Assembly (NCBI GenBank): GCA_022984795.1
Contig: JALIHJ010000035.1
Coordinates: 62,001 to 126,000 of the forward strand
Length of the DNA stretch: 64,000 nucleotides
From: Fabrea salina
Lineage: Eukaryota; Ciliophora; Heterotrichea; Heterotrichida; Fabreidae
Direction: 5' to 3'
The position numbers were made by a program, and so were the translations under genes. Numbering within the stretch: position 1 is the stretch's first letter; each line of letters starts with the position of its first letter. The notes beneath the pieces are model-generated. The model saw only the letters and a program-made list of their open reading frames with translations. It was not told the origin of the DNA and did no database searches. Shown here piece by piece: positions 35,683 through 44,606 of this stretch.

Positions 35683-37695
35683 ATGGCCGAAGAGCTGACA
35701 TCACTTACCCAGGGAATTCCTTTCCACAAGATTTCTGAACCTTTCGAAGAAGAAAAGTCTGTGCCCCATGCTGCTAACAGGAGACCTAACCTTAGCTCCA
35801 AACAGTTCCAACAGGCTATCAAGAACGCACTTAGGTACTTCCCTTCTGAGTACCACTCAACACTCATTCCTTTGTTTACTCAGGAACTTCGCTCGAGAGG
35901 CCACATCTGGATGCCTTACCTAAGGCCTCAGTACCCTATGCACGCCTACCCAGTTCACCTTTACCCAGCTAAGTTGCCAGCTACACGTGCAATCCAGATG
36001 ATGATCATGAATAACTTAGACCCCAATGTAGCCCAGTTTCCCCACGAACTCATAACTTACGGAGGAAACGGTTCAGTGTTTTCTAACTGGGCCCAGTACC
36101 ACTTAACTATGAAGTACCTTAGTGAAATGGAAGAAGACCAAACTTTAGTAATGTACAGCGGGCACCCCCTTGGACTGTTTCCTAGTCACAAAGATGCTCC
36201 TAGACTCATAATAGCCAATGGAATGGTGATTCCCAACTACTCTTCTAAGCAGCACTACGAAGAGTTTTTTGCAACAGGCGTCAGTATGTTTGGGCAAATG
36301 ACTGCAGGTAGCTACTGCTACATTGGGTCGCAAGGTATAGTGAACGGAACTTACTTAACTCTACTAAATGCCTCCAGACAGTACTTGGGAACAAGTGACA
36401 TGTCAGGAAAGGTCTTTGTGACTGCTGGCTTAGGAGGCATGAGTGGGGCTCAGCCCAAAGCAGGAATGATTTCTGGATGTGTGAGTGTTGTAGCAGAAGT
36501 TGACGAAAACGCCCTTATGAAAAGACACAACCAAGGCTGGGTCAAAGAAGTAACTAAGTCTGTAGAAGAAACTATCCAGAGAATGAAAGAAGCCAGAACT
36601 AACAAAGAAGTTACAAGCATTGGGTTCCACGGAAACGTAGTGGCTTTGTGGGAAGCTTTAGCAGAAGAAGAAGAACTGATTGTTGAGTTAGGTTCGGACC
36701 AAACAAGCCTACACGACCCTTACGGAGGAGGTTACTACCCTGTGCAACTCACTTTCGAGCAAGCTAAGGAAATGATTGCAGTGGACCCTGACACCTTTAA
36801 AAACTTAGTTCAAGAAAGCTTAAGACGCCAAGTAACTGCCATCAACAAACTCTGTGGCAAAGGAATGAAGTTTTGGGACTACGGAAACTCCTTTTTGCTA
36901 GAAGCCAGCCGAGCAGGAGCAGACATTATGGACCCCAAAGACAACACTTGCTTCAGGTACCCTTCTTACGTCGAAGACATCATGGGGAACATATTTTCAC
37001 TGGGCTTCGGTCCTTACAGGTGGATTTGCACAAGTTGCGACGAAGAAGACCTTTTGAAAACTGATAAAATAGCCGAAGACACCATTAAGGAACTTATGAA
37101 CCACCCAGAGTGTCCCGAACTAACTAAAGAGCAGTACTCAGACTCACTTAAATGGGTGCAGCAAGCCCACGAAAACAAACTTGTCGTGGGATCGCAGTCA
37201 AGGATTCTTTACTCAGACACCCTGTGCAGAATCCAACTTGCTAAAAGGTTTAACGCTGCTATAAGTTCAGGCCACATATCAGGCCCTATTGTTTTGTCAA
37301 GGGACCACCACGATGTTTCAGGAACCGACTCTCCTTACCGAGAGACCTCAAACATCCGGGACGGGTCTAAGTTCACTGCGGACATGGCAGTGCAAACTGC
37401 TTTGGGCAACTCCTGCCGAGGAGCTACTTGGGTTGCACTGCACAACGGAGGAGGCGTGGGTTGGGGAGAAGTGATTAACGGAGGTTTTGGGTTAGTTCTG
37501 GACGGAACTGAAGATGCTGAAAGGCGTGCAGAGATGATGCTTGAGTGGGACACCAACAACGGAATAGCAAGAAGGTGCTGGAGTGGCCACCCTTACGCAG
37601 AAGTTGCAATCACTAGACTTATGAACGAAAGGCTTAAGATGAAGGTGACGGTGCCTTACCACGTCTCTGAAGACTTAGAGATTCCTACAAGTTAA
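35683..37695 (+). CDS. Urocanate hydratase
   Basis: 670 residues, about the length of animal UROC1. Clear urocanase motifs: ITYGGNGSVFSNWAQ, YSGHPLGLFPS, MTAGSYCYIGSQGI, FVTAGLGGMSGAQPKA, IMGNIFSLGFGPYRWIC, and near the end ISGPIVLSRDHHDVSGTDSP and GGGVGWGEVINGGFG. It converts urocanate to imidazolone propionate, the second step of histidine breakdown, with NAD+ as electrophile; cytosolic. No other histidine-pathway gene lies in the window. Confidence 0.97.
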   Translation: MAEELTSLTQGIPFHKISEPFEEEKSVPHAANRRPNLSSKQFQQAIKNALRYFPSEYHSTLIPLFTQELRSRGHIWMPYLRPQYPMHAYPVHLYPAKLPATRAIQMMIMNNLDPNVAQFPHELITYGGNGSVFSNWAQYHLTMKYLSEMEEDQTLVMYSGHPLGLFPSHKDAPRLIIANGMVIPNYSSKQHYEEFFATGVSMFGQMTAGSYCYIGSQGIVNGTYLTLLNASRQYLGTSDMSGKVFVTAGLGGMSGAQPKAGMISGCVSVVAEVDENALMKRHNQGWVKEVTKSVEETIQRMKEARTNKEVTSIGFHGNVVALWEALAEEEELIVELGSDQTSLHDPYGGGYYPVQLTFEQAKEMIAVDPDTFKNLVQESLRRQVTAINKLCGKGMKFWDYGNSFLLEASRAGADIMDPKDNTCFRYPSYVEDIMGNIFSLGFGPYRWICTSCDEEDLLKTDKIAEDTIKELMNHPECPELTKEQYSDSLKWVQQAHENKLVVGSQSRILYSDTLCRIQLAKRFNAAISSGHISGPIVLSRDHHDVSGTDSPYRETSNIRDGSKFTADMAVQTALGNSCRGATWVALHNGGGVGWGEVINGGFGLVLDGTEDAERRAEMMLEWDTNNGIARRCWSGHPYAEVAITRLMNERLKMKVTVPYHVSEDLEIPTS

Positions 37696-37706
37696 GTAAT
37701 ATAATT

Positions 37707-38816
37707 ATGAACAACTCAGAGTTCCCACTTAAAATCCAGGAAGACACAATGAGTCTATGTAACTACTACTTTAAAAAATACTTAGTGAAAAAAGACCAGC
37801 CACTTCCTAGCCAGCCTGTTCCTTTTACGCTTGAAGACTTCCAAACTATAAAGTACCTAATAAAGAACTTAAACAACCTTGCAACAGAGTACATGAAACA
37901 ACCCCACAACTTTAAAGAAGCTTACCCTTTGCTGGTTAAAGCAGATAAGTTAGGAATGATTCTTTCTAGAAAGGTTTTTATGCTCTGCAACATACAAAAA
38001 CTCCTAAAAAGCACAGCTAAGGTTAGATCACTTACTTTCCATAGTCTAGGGCGCTACTTTAAGTTTTGTGACAAACTTACTTCAGCTCTTAAGCACCTTG
38101 AAAAGGCTTGCAAAGTTGAAAGAAGGGCTGAACTCAGTGATTTCCAGGTAGCTTCTACTTATTTAGAAATGTGTGAACTACTGAAGCAGCTTTGCAGTTA
38201 CAAAGAGGCCTCTGATTGTGCCAAGAACGCAGTAGTGTTTCTCGAAAAGGCTGAAGAGGAATGCCAAGACTCCGAAGTAACTGAACTACTAAGTTCTGCA
38301 TACTTCACTTATGGACAAACGCTGCAATACTTGGGAAAGTATGAGCATGCTCAAAAACTCTTTGAAAAATCCCAAAAAGTCCCAACCACTCTTAGTCACG
38401 TGTTCGTAGACAAGTTCAGTTTCATAGAAGAAAACTCCAAAAAATCATCAGAAATTTCAGTGCTCTACCAATGCTATAAAAAGTTCCAAAAAGAAAGGTT
38501 CAAAGTTATTGTACTGGATAAACCTCACTACTCAAGTATTAAAGTTTTGGCTTTTCCCAACGAAAAGCACCCAGTTTACAGAATCAACATTCCTTATAAA
38601 AAACTACAAAAAATAACCAAACTAGAAGCTGGGTACTTGGACGAAATGGTTCTGCAGAAGCTAACTGACCTTTTATACATAGAAGACCAAGAACTCAAGT
38701 TAGCAAACCTACCGCCAACTACCACTGTCACTGCAGAAAAGGACGGAGCCAAGTTCTCAATGACAATGTCTTTGGCGCCTTTCTCTAACTTGGATCAAGA
38801 AGAATCACTAATATAA
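37707..38816 (+). CDS. TPR-like helical protein
   Basis: 369 residues. TPR-like helices lie at about 105-225 (FHSLGRYFKFCDKLTSALKHLEKA, LSSAYFTYGQTLQYLGKYEHAQKLF). A C-terminal 100-residue region has beta character (HYSSIKVLAFPN) and ends in an acidic tail. No enzyme motif; probably a scaffold. The stop TAA is followed at once by the next gene's ATG. Confidence 0.75.
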   Translation: MNNSEFPLKIQEDTMSLCNYYFKKYLVKKDQPLPSQPVPFTLEDFQTIKYLIKNLNNLATEYMKQPHNFKEAYPLLVKADKLGMILSRKVFMLCNIQKLLKSTAKVRSLTFHSLGRYFKFCDKLTSALKHLEKACKVERRAELSDFQVASTYLEMCELLKQLCSYKEASDCAKNAVVFLEKAEEECQDSEVTELLSSAYFTYGQTLQYLGKYEHAQKLFEKSQKVPTTLSHVFVDKFSFIEENSKKSSEISVLYQCYKKFQKERFKVIVLDKPHYSSIKVLAFPNEKHPVYRINIPYKKLQKITKLEAGYLDEMVLQKLTDLLYIEDQELKLANLPPTTTVTAEKDGAKFSMTMSLAPFSNLDQEESLI

Positions 38817-38819
38817 ATG
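38812..38819 (+). promoter_or_regulatory. TATAAATG stop-start junction
   Basis: TAA at 38814-38816 ends the TPR gene and ATG at 38817 starts the EF-hand gene. Together with the preceding bases this is the full TATAAATG element seen at many other starts. Confidence 0.7.
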
Positions 38820-39107
38820 GCTACACGGGAAGAAATAAACGATATCCTTAACTCTCCGGACAAGGTGCAAGAGATTGCAAAGGCTGCCTTTGACGCAGTT
38901 GACGCAGATGGGTCAGGGTTTATCGACGAACCAGAACTCAAACAAGTTATGACTTCGGTAGCATCAGATATAGGGATGGACACCCCTTCAGATTCAGATG
39001 TGGCAGATGTACTCCGAGAACTCGACACCAATCGCGATGGAAAAATTAGCTTGGAAGAGTTCAAAGTTTTAATCAGGCAAGTACTTGAGCTCATGGCTTC
39101 CCAGTAA
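38817..39107 (+). CDS. Small EF-hand calcium-binding protein
   Basis: 96 residues. Two canonical EF-hand loops: DADGSGFIDEPE at about 25-36 and DTNRDGKISLEE at about 67-78, each with D at positions 1, 3 and 5 and E at 12. The size resembles S100 proteins or half a calmodulin. Calcium sensor expected; partners unknown. Starts with zero spacing after the TPR gene. Confidence 0.93.
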   Translation: MATREEINDILNSPDKVQEIAKAAFDAVDADGSGFIDEPELKQVMTSVASDIGMDTPSDSDVADVLRELDTNRDGKISLEEFKVLIRQVLELMASQ

Positions 39108-39117
39108 CTAATCATAA

Positions 39118-39981
39118 ATGTCAGAAAGCTGTCGAATTTGTTTTGAAGGAGGACAACTCATAGCTCCTTGCAAATGCAGAGGTTCCCAACAGTACGTGCA
39201 CTCAAGGTGCTTAGAAAAGTGGAGAAGGGTTGTTCTTGCAAACTTAATTCAGGCTCCTGAGAGTTTTTCATACAAAGATCTGCACAATTGTAAAGTGTGC
39301 AAAACTCCTTTTACCAAAAAGCCTTGGCAAGGGCCTTGGAAGGTTTTTTTTGTGCTTGCACCTTTAGTTATGGTCTTCAAGCATTATGCCTTTGTTTCTG
39401 TTTTGGCTTCTTTCTGTTGTTTGAGTTTTTTGGGCTTTTTGTTTCTTCCTTTTACTCTGAATTTGATTTTTTGGTGCACTTTTGCGAGTTTTGTGTGCTA
39501 TTGCAAAGGAATCAGGCCTAGACTGTACTTAGTGGGAGAAACCATAAGGATGGGACTCATCAGAGTGGGGTCTCCAGTGAGTGGGATTAGGAAAGGCGTA
39601 GTTCTTAAAGCAAGCAGAAGCATTACTTCTGGAGTTTTCCAAGGAAGTAGAGTGTTAATTACAGCTTACTCCCCCCAAGAAGGAGCAGTGGGGTTTATAA
39701 TCAACAAAAGAGTTAGTACTTCGCAAGGCAATTTAGTATTTTGCGGAGGACCTATTGAAAAGGAAAGCTTACATGTGCTGCACGACAACCCTGAGGTAGA
39801 GGGTTGCTCACAAATCAAGCCTGGACTGTACTTAGGAGGAGTTCTTTCTCCCCTTCCACAAGGAACAAAAACCATGTGGATACTAGGCTACTCGGGGTGG
39901 AACAGTTACCAACTAGACGGAGAACTCAGAGCTGGTCTCTGGGCTTTTGACGACGAACCTGTTGATACTATACTTTCATAA
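39118..39981 (+). CDS. MARCH-type RING-CH E3 fused to AlgH/UPF0301 domain
   Basis: 287 residues. RING-CH at 5-63 (CRICFEGG, CKCRGSQQYVHSRC, CKVC) in the C4HC3 arrangement of membrane MARCH ligases. Two to three TM helices lie at about 74-130. From about 160 there is an AlgH/UPF0301 (DUF179) domain: GVFQGSRVLITAYSPQEGAV, GFIINKRV, FCGGPIE, LYLGG, GYSGWNSYQLDGEL, GLWAF. AlgH is a family of bacteria and plastids with no settled function, and a fusion to a ubiquitin ligase is unusual. No stop or intron separates the domains. Confidence 0.85.
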   Translation: MSESCRICFEGGQLIAPCKCRGSQQYVHSRCLEKWRRVVLANLIQAPESFSYKDLHNCKVCKTPFTKKPWQGPWKVFFVLAPLVMVFKHYAFVSVLASFCCLSFLGFLFLPFTLNLIFWCTFASFVCYCKGIRPRLYLVGETIRMGLIRVGSPVSGIRKGVVLKASRSITSGVFQGSRVLITAYSPQEGAVGFIINKRVSTSQGNLVFCGGPIEKESLHVLHDNPEVEGCSQIKPGLYLGGVLSPLPQGTKTMWILGYSGWNSYQLDGELRAGLWAFDDEPVDTILS

Positions 39982-40005
39982 GTAGGTACTTAATGTCGAA
40001 TAAAT

Positions 40006-42696
40006 ATGAGTTATACCGAAATCTGCGACAAATTTGAAGGAGTTATCCATCATCTGCGAAAAGGTGGGTACATCATGACAAACATCTGTACTTTTTTTAA
40101 GCACTTAAAAAAAACCCAGGACCAAAGCATATCAAACACTCAAAAAATAGGAGAGAACTTTATAGAGGACCTCCAGTCAGGAATGACACTAGACACCCTT
40201 TCAAGTGCACTTTCTTCTTTGTCAGCAAACCAAAAACAACTCCTCAGCATTGGCCAGAACTTTTCACAGAGCTTGCAAATGGACATAGTCGAGCCCCTTG
40301 AACTTTTTGTAGAGCACTACACGGGCACCAACTCTGCACTTTCACAAAAAGGAATTCAGGCCTACAAACAACTACGCAAAGCCCGAGAACGGATGGAAAA
40401 ACTCAAATCGAAGTACTACCAAGCCTCTGCAGCAGCTGAGCGAGCAGAAGAGTCCAAAGACAAAGAAAAGTCTTTCAGACAAGCTCAGAACCTCCGAGCC
40501 AACGCCAACCGAGCTTGTGAGTTGTACATGGACTCAGTGCACCAAGTGAACCAGAAGTGGGACGATTACGATTGCCTCATGCCTGGAATTATGGAATCTC
40601 TGCAACAAAGCGAAGAGTCCCGCATTCACTTTTTAAAGTACTCTTTAGAGAAGTACGTTAAGCACTACAAACGCCTGCTTGAAGAAAGCATGAACACTTT
40701 GGAGGAACTGAGTGTAGTTTTGGGAAACATCAACAGCAACATTGACATAAGGGTGTTTGTAGATGCTTGCAAGTCTAAAAACTGCGGAGTAGTCAGAGAA
40801 AACTTTGTGAGTTATGAAGAACACAAAGAAATCAAACAACAGAAGCAGGAAGAAAGCCTCAAGGAAGAAGAGTATGAGTTCATTGACGAAGACTCTGCCA
40901 ACCAAGAAGCTGACTTCAAAGCTGTGAAAAACATTCTTAACTTTTTGATTCCCAAACAAAGGAACTCCGTGTCAAGCTCTTCTGACTCTGAACTCAGTGA
41001 AAACAATGAAGACTTGCCTTCTAAAAAAGATTACTCGCGAGTGTCTGACTTGCTTCAGCACCCAGACGGCAGAGGACTGTTTTGTGAAGTCCTTGAACAT
41101 AAAAAGAACCAAACTGCACTCACATACGAAAGCACAGCCCAGTTAGCAGCCTTTATAAAAAACATGTTTACTTCTATGGTGATGGAAAACGACCATGACC
41201 CCATAGTTTTTTGCAAAGTAGTAGTGCTTTCTAACGTGTTTTACTCAGAAGACGAACACGGGAAAAGAAAATACCTTTCTCAGTTCCTAGCAAACCACAA
41301 CATCTGGAACGACCGAATTCGGTGGGAGCAAGCCATCGAAACTGCAATCATGGCTAAAGTCGCTTCTGACAAAGAGTACTCCCAAAGGTTCCGCTCTCAA
41401 AGAAAGGGCAAAGGACTCCTAGGGACTTTAAAAAACATCGCAAGCAAAGTTCCTTCAGTCTTCCAAAAAGACCTGCAAGAAGAAAGGTCTGAAAAAGCTT
41501 CTGCTTTCATGGTGATTAGTCAGTTCATCTTCCATATGATCCACTTTGGAATGTCTCTGGAGCTCTCTTCAACTATTGTACTTAACTGCTCCCACAAGTT
41601 CAACCTGGACTCTGAAAGAACTTGTGTGCTGCTTGCTGAACTCCAAGCTAACCAAAACACAAGCCTGACTCTAGAAAGCTCGTCAAGGATCTCAGAAAGA
41701 CTTAGAAGGAAAGAAAGGAACTACTGGGGAGAGTTCATGCATCTAGGCTTAGCAATGGAGTTCTTAGAAACCCAAGACTGCATGTCTCTTCTTCTAGTCA
41801 ACAAAGACTGGAACTTAAAACTCACTGACGCAGTGTACAAAAAAGGCCTTCTTAACTTTCAGAAAGAAAACGAAACCAAAGCTGCTCTGAGGAACAAAGT
41901 CTGGCGCAAAAAACTCAGAGTGGACTCTAACCCTGTCGAGTACAGTGCTTTTCTCAGCCACGTTTCAGCCAATCCCAAAATAATTGGAGACTTAAACGAC
42001 GTTATTGACATGGACGTAACTAGGAGCTACCATAACCACCCTAAAGTTTCGCACCAGTCTCTGCGCAACGTTCTTAAAACTTACGCTTTCTACAACCCAG
42101 ACGTTGGTTACTGCCAAGGAATGAACTACTTAGTAGGCACTCTTTTTATTGTTTTTCAGGACGAAGAAGCTACCTTCAAAGCACTCATAGCCCTTATAGA
42201 GCGTTTCCAAATGAATACTTTGTTCGTCAGTAAACTTCCTAAACTCAAACAGTTCTTTTACCAACTCGACAGACTTTTAGGAATCTTGCTTCCAGAGGTG
42301 CACGAAGTCTTTAGGGAAGTAGGCATGTGCTCTGGACACTTTGCAAGTCCTTGGTTCATTACTTTGTTTGCTTCGCTTTTGAACGACCGTCCGAGAGTGC
42401 TGTACCCGCTTTGGGACATGTTTATATACGAGGGCTGGAAAGGAGTGTTCATGGCAGCAATTGCAATTCTGACGAAGGTTTCGCAGCACATAGTGAGTGG
42501 AAAGTTTGAAGACATTATGGCTTTGATGTCCTGCATTCACTCTAGGGCAAGTCCTGTTGAGGTCTTTGATGAAGAATTCCCTAAAAGAGTCCAGTCCATC
42601 AGCTTAAGCAACGAAATGCTCAGGCACCTTGAAACGGAGTACGAGCACCTTAAGTTGCGAGCTACAAACAAGCAAAAACAAGCTAATAACTTGTAA
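40006..42696 (+). CDS. F-BAR-like / TBC-domain protein (probable Rab GTPase-activating protein)
   Basis: 896 residues. The first ~250 form long helices like an F-BAR/BAR membrane-bending dimer (ITxFxKHLKKTQ; ERAEESKDKEKSFRQAQNLRA). A middle domain at about 320-560 resembles the KIAA0513/SBF2-like helical region. The C-terminal TBC domain starts near 620 and has both catalytic fingers: IDMDVTR (IxxDxxR) and YCQGMNYL (YxQG), so GAP activity is expected. It would couple membrane curvature to Rab inactivation in endocytic or phagocytic traffic. Start context GAATAAATATG. Confidence 0.85.
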   Translation: MSYTEICDKFEGVIHHLRKGGYIMTNICTFFKHLKKTQDQSISNTQKIGENFIEDLQSGMTLDTLSSALSSLSANQKQLLSIGQNFSQSLQMDIVEPLELFVEHYTGTNSALSQKGIQAYKQLRKARERMEKLKSKYYQASAAAERAEESKDKEKSFRQAQNLRANANRACELYMDSVHQVNQKWDDYDCLMPGIMESLQQSEESRIHFLKYSLEKYVKHYKRLLEESMNTLEELSVVLGNINSNIDIRVFVDACKSKNCGVVRENFVSYEEHKEIKQQKQEESLKEEEYEFIDEDSANQEADFKAVKNILNFLIPKQRNSVSSSSDSELSENNEDLPSKKDYSRVSDLLQHPDGRGLFCEVLEHKKNQTALTYESTAQLAAFIKNMFTSMVMENDHDPIVFCKVVVLSNVFYSEDEHGKRKYLSQFLANHNIWNDRIRWEQAIETAIMAKVASDKEYSQRFRSQRKGKGLLGTLKNIASKVPSVFQKDLQEERSEKASAFMVISQFIFHMIHFGMSLELSSTIVLNCSHKFNLDSERTCVLLAELQANQNTSLTLESSSRISERLRRKERNYWGEFMHLGLAMEFLETQDCMSLLLVNKDWNLKLTDAVYKKGLLNFQKENETKAALRNKVWRKKLRVDSNPVEYSAFLSHVSANPKIIGDLNDVIDMDVTRSYHNHPKVSHQSLRNVLKTYAFYNPDVGYCQGMNYLVGTLFIVFQDEEATFKALIALIERFQMNTLFVSKLPKLKQFFYQLDRLLGILLPEVHEVFREVGMCSGHFASPWFITLFASLLNDRPRVLYPLWDMFIYEGWKGVFMAAIAILTKVSQHIVSGKFEDIMALMSCIHSRASPVEVFDEEFPKRVQSISLSNEMLRHLETEYEHLKLRATNKQKQANNL

Positions 42697-42779
42697 GAAA
42701 TAACTTTAAAGTGTCACTTCTCGAGTCACTCAAATTACCGTTACAACTTTAAAGGGAAACTGGTGAGGCTTGTTTATAA

Positions 42780-43124
42780 ATGCAAAGCTTTGCTGTGCCT
42801 AAGAAAGTAAAGACAAGCAGTTCCAATGATCCCAATGTAGATGTTAAACAAGTCATACTCAAAGAAATGAAGAAAGCCAGAAAACGCCTTGACTTCATAA
42901 GAAAAGGGTTCAGGAACCTTTACAAAGAATTCGAGCATAAGGATTACTTGGTAATTTTTACGCAGGAGTACTTGCTTTCGCTGGAAAACGAAGTTTTGAA
43001 CAAAGAACTTAAAAGTATGAAAGACTACCATAACTCTGTAATATACCTCATTAACGAACTCCAAAAGTTCATTGTCCAGAAAATAAACTCTTACGAAAAA
43101 GGTCCTAAGCAAGAAACCAACTAA
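42780..43124 (+). CDS. Small helical protein, unknown function
   Basis: 114 residues, K/E-rich and predicted mainly coiled coil (ILKEMKKARKRLDFIRKGF; LLSLENEVLNKELKSMK). No domain is recognised. Supported by the TTTATAAATG start context, clean frame and stop. Confidence 0.65.
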   Translation: MQSFAVPKKVKTSSSNDPNVDVKQVILKEMKKARKRLDFIRKGFRNLYKEFEHKDYLVIFTQEYLLSLENEVLNKELKSMKDYHNSVIYLINELQKFIVQKINSYEKGPKQETN

Positions 43125-43248
43125 CTCAGTAGGCTGCTAGCTGTTATGATTAGTTTAAAAATGGACTAAATAAAAACTCCAGTTAACAAAGTTTCTTTCA
43201 AATTTAAATTAAAATGAAGGCTCAATGGCGCACTTTAATGACTTATAA

Positions 43249-43986
43249 ATGCAAAACTTCCACAAAGAAGAAGACTCGCCCTCTCCAATTCCTGAAGACG
43301 AAAAAGTCTCAATTCTGTCCTTAGCAGTCATGCACAGAGGAATCAACTACAAAAGTCCCTCTTCATTCAACCTAGAAGACCTCACAGACTCATTTACCCT
43401 TTCAGCTTCGCGCAAGCCTTTCAAGTTGCTTGACTTCAAAGAAGAGCCTTCTCACCGACGCCAACCCAGCATGCTAGTAAACAACAAGTCCCAAAAGTAC
43501 GCTTTCACCAAAGCAATTTCTCCCAATTCTTCTTATGGCGAGTTTTCCAACAAAAAAGCTAAACCTTTCAATAACTCCAAAAACTCTATGTTTGCGTCTA
43601 CTCTTGAACCTAAGTCCTCACAACACAACTCTGAACTGCAGAGTTCTATTTTTGAATCCCGGATTGAAGAAGAAAGCTTTGATGCCAGAACGTACACCAC
43701 TGCAAACACTCAGCACACAAGGAACCACTCAATTCACGCGCCTAAAGAAGAAGAAGCTTTAGGAGTGCTCCCCACAAAGGCTTACTGTAATTACTGCGAA
43801 ACAGAAACTTACACAGTTTTGAGTTTAAAAATGCCAACTATTCCAAGCTGGAAAGTAATTTGTTGTGTTGGGGACTTTTTAAAATGCTGTTCAAACCCTG
43901 AAGAGTGGGAAAGGTACCAAAAAGTTTACCATACATGCATTAGGTGCAGTCACTTGGTAGGGATTTTTGACCCTTCGCATGTTTAA
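43249..43986 (+). CDS. LITAF-like zinc-binding membrane-associated protein
   Basis: 245 residues. The first 170 are Ser/Asn-rich and probably disordered. The C-terminal domain at about 180-245 has CNYCETET, a hydrophobic insertion (VICCVGDFLKCC), then HTCIRC, the CxxC...HxCxxC layout of LITAF domains that bind zinc and insert monotopically into late-endosome membranes. The hydrophobic part is shorter than usual. Its stop overlaps the convergent gene's stop by 4 bp (shared TTAA within GTTTAATTAG). Confidence 0.72.
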   Translation: MQNFHKEEDSPSPIPEDEKVSILSLAVMHRGINYKSPSSFNLEDLTDSFTLSASRKPFKLLDFKEEPSHRRQPSMLVNNKSQKYAFTKAISPNSSYGEFSNKKAKPFNNSKNSMFASTLEPKSSQHNSELQSSIFESRIEEESFDARTYTTANTQHTRNHSIHAPKEEEALGVLPTKAYCNYCETETYTVLSLKMPTIPSWKVICCVGDFLKCCSNPEEWERYQKVYHTCIRCSHLVGIFDPSHV

Positions 43987-44588
43987 TTAGATTTAAAGGC
44001 ACTTAAAGGCTTTTCTAAGTTTTGGAGACCTTGTTGCTTCATAACTCCTAAAATGTACTCATTGATCACTGAGTGGAATTGTTTGGCTTTCAAAACTAAA
44101 TAACACCCTACGAACCCCACTACTATGAGTGAAAGTATGATCCAAGAAATACTTGTGGCTTCTTTCCAACCGTAAAGTTCTTCCCAAGCTAAACTCAGTT
44201 TTGGAAAACTAATGCAGTAGCTGTAAACTAAGTAAAGCATAAAAACCACTAGTTGTCCCTGCAAAGCTTTTGCGAACAGTCCAGATGTTCCCCTTGACTG
44301 GACTTTAGCTGCACGGACTCCCCCTAAAGCTGTTAAGATTCCAAAAAGTCCCAATGCCACTGCACACACTGCTTCAACTATCTCAAGTACTGAAAAGTTC
44401 ATTCCCTTTTCAACCAAGTTTATGCCGGATGAAACTAATATAAAAGCAAAGAAGGCAAACAAAAAAGCCGAAATAAGGGTAACTACCTTCAAAAGACCCT
44501 GCACATGCAGGTCGTAGATCTTCTCAGTTAAGTCTTCAGTTTGGTTGTAAGTGAAGTAACTAATAGTTGTAGTCGGAATGTTTTGCAT
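43983..44588 (-). CDS. Four-TM protein (tetraspanin-like topology)
   Basis: 201 residues. Four hydrophobic segments at about 35-58, 68-88, 107-128 and 148-168, with a short last loop holding a single Cys (SYCISFPK). No CCG motif, so it is not a typical tetraspanin. Similar four-TM proteins are common in ciliates and unassigned. Start ATG in GTTATAAATG. Confidence 0.7.
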   Translation of the reverse strand: MQNIPTTTISYFTYNQTEDLTEKIYDLHVQGLLKVVTLISAFLFAFFAFILVSSGINLVEKGMNFSVLEIVEAVCAVALGLFGILTALGGVRAAKVQSRGTSGLFAKALQGQLVVFMLYLVYSYCISFPKLSLAWEELYGWKEATSISWIILSLIVVGFVGCYLVLKAKQFHSVINEYILGVMKQQGLQNLEKPLSAFKSN

Positions 44589-44606
44589 TTATAACCATCT
44601 TATTAC

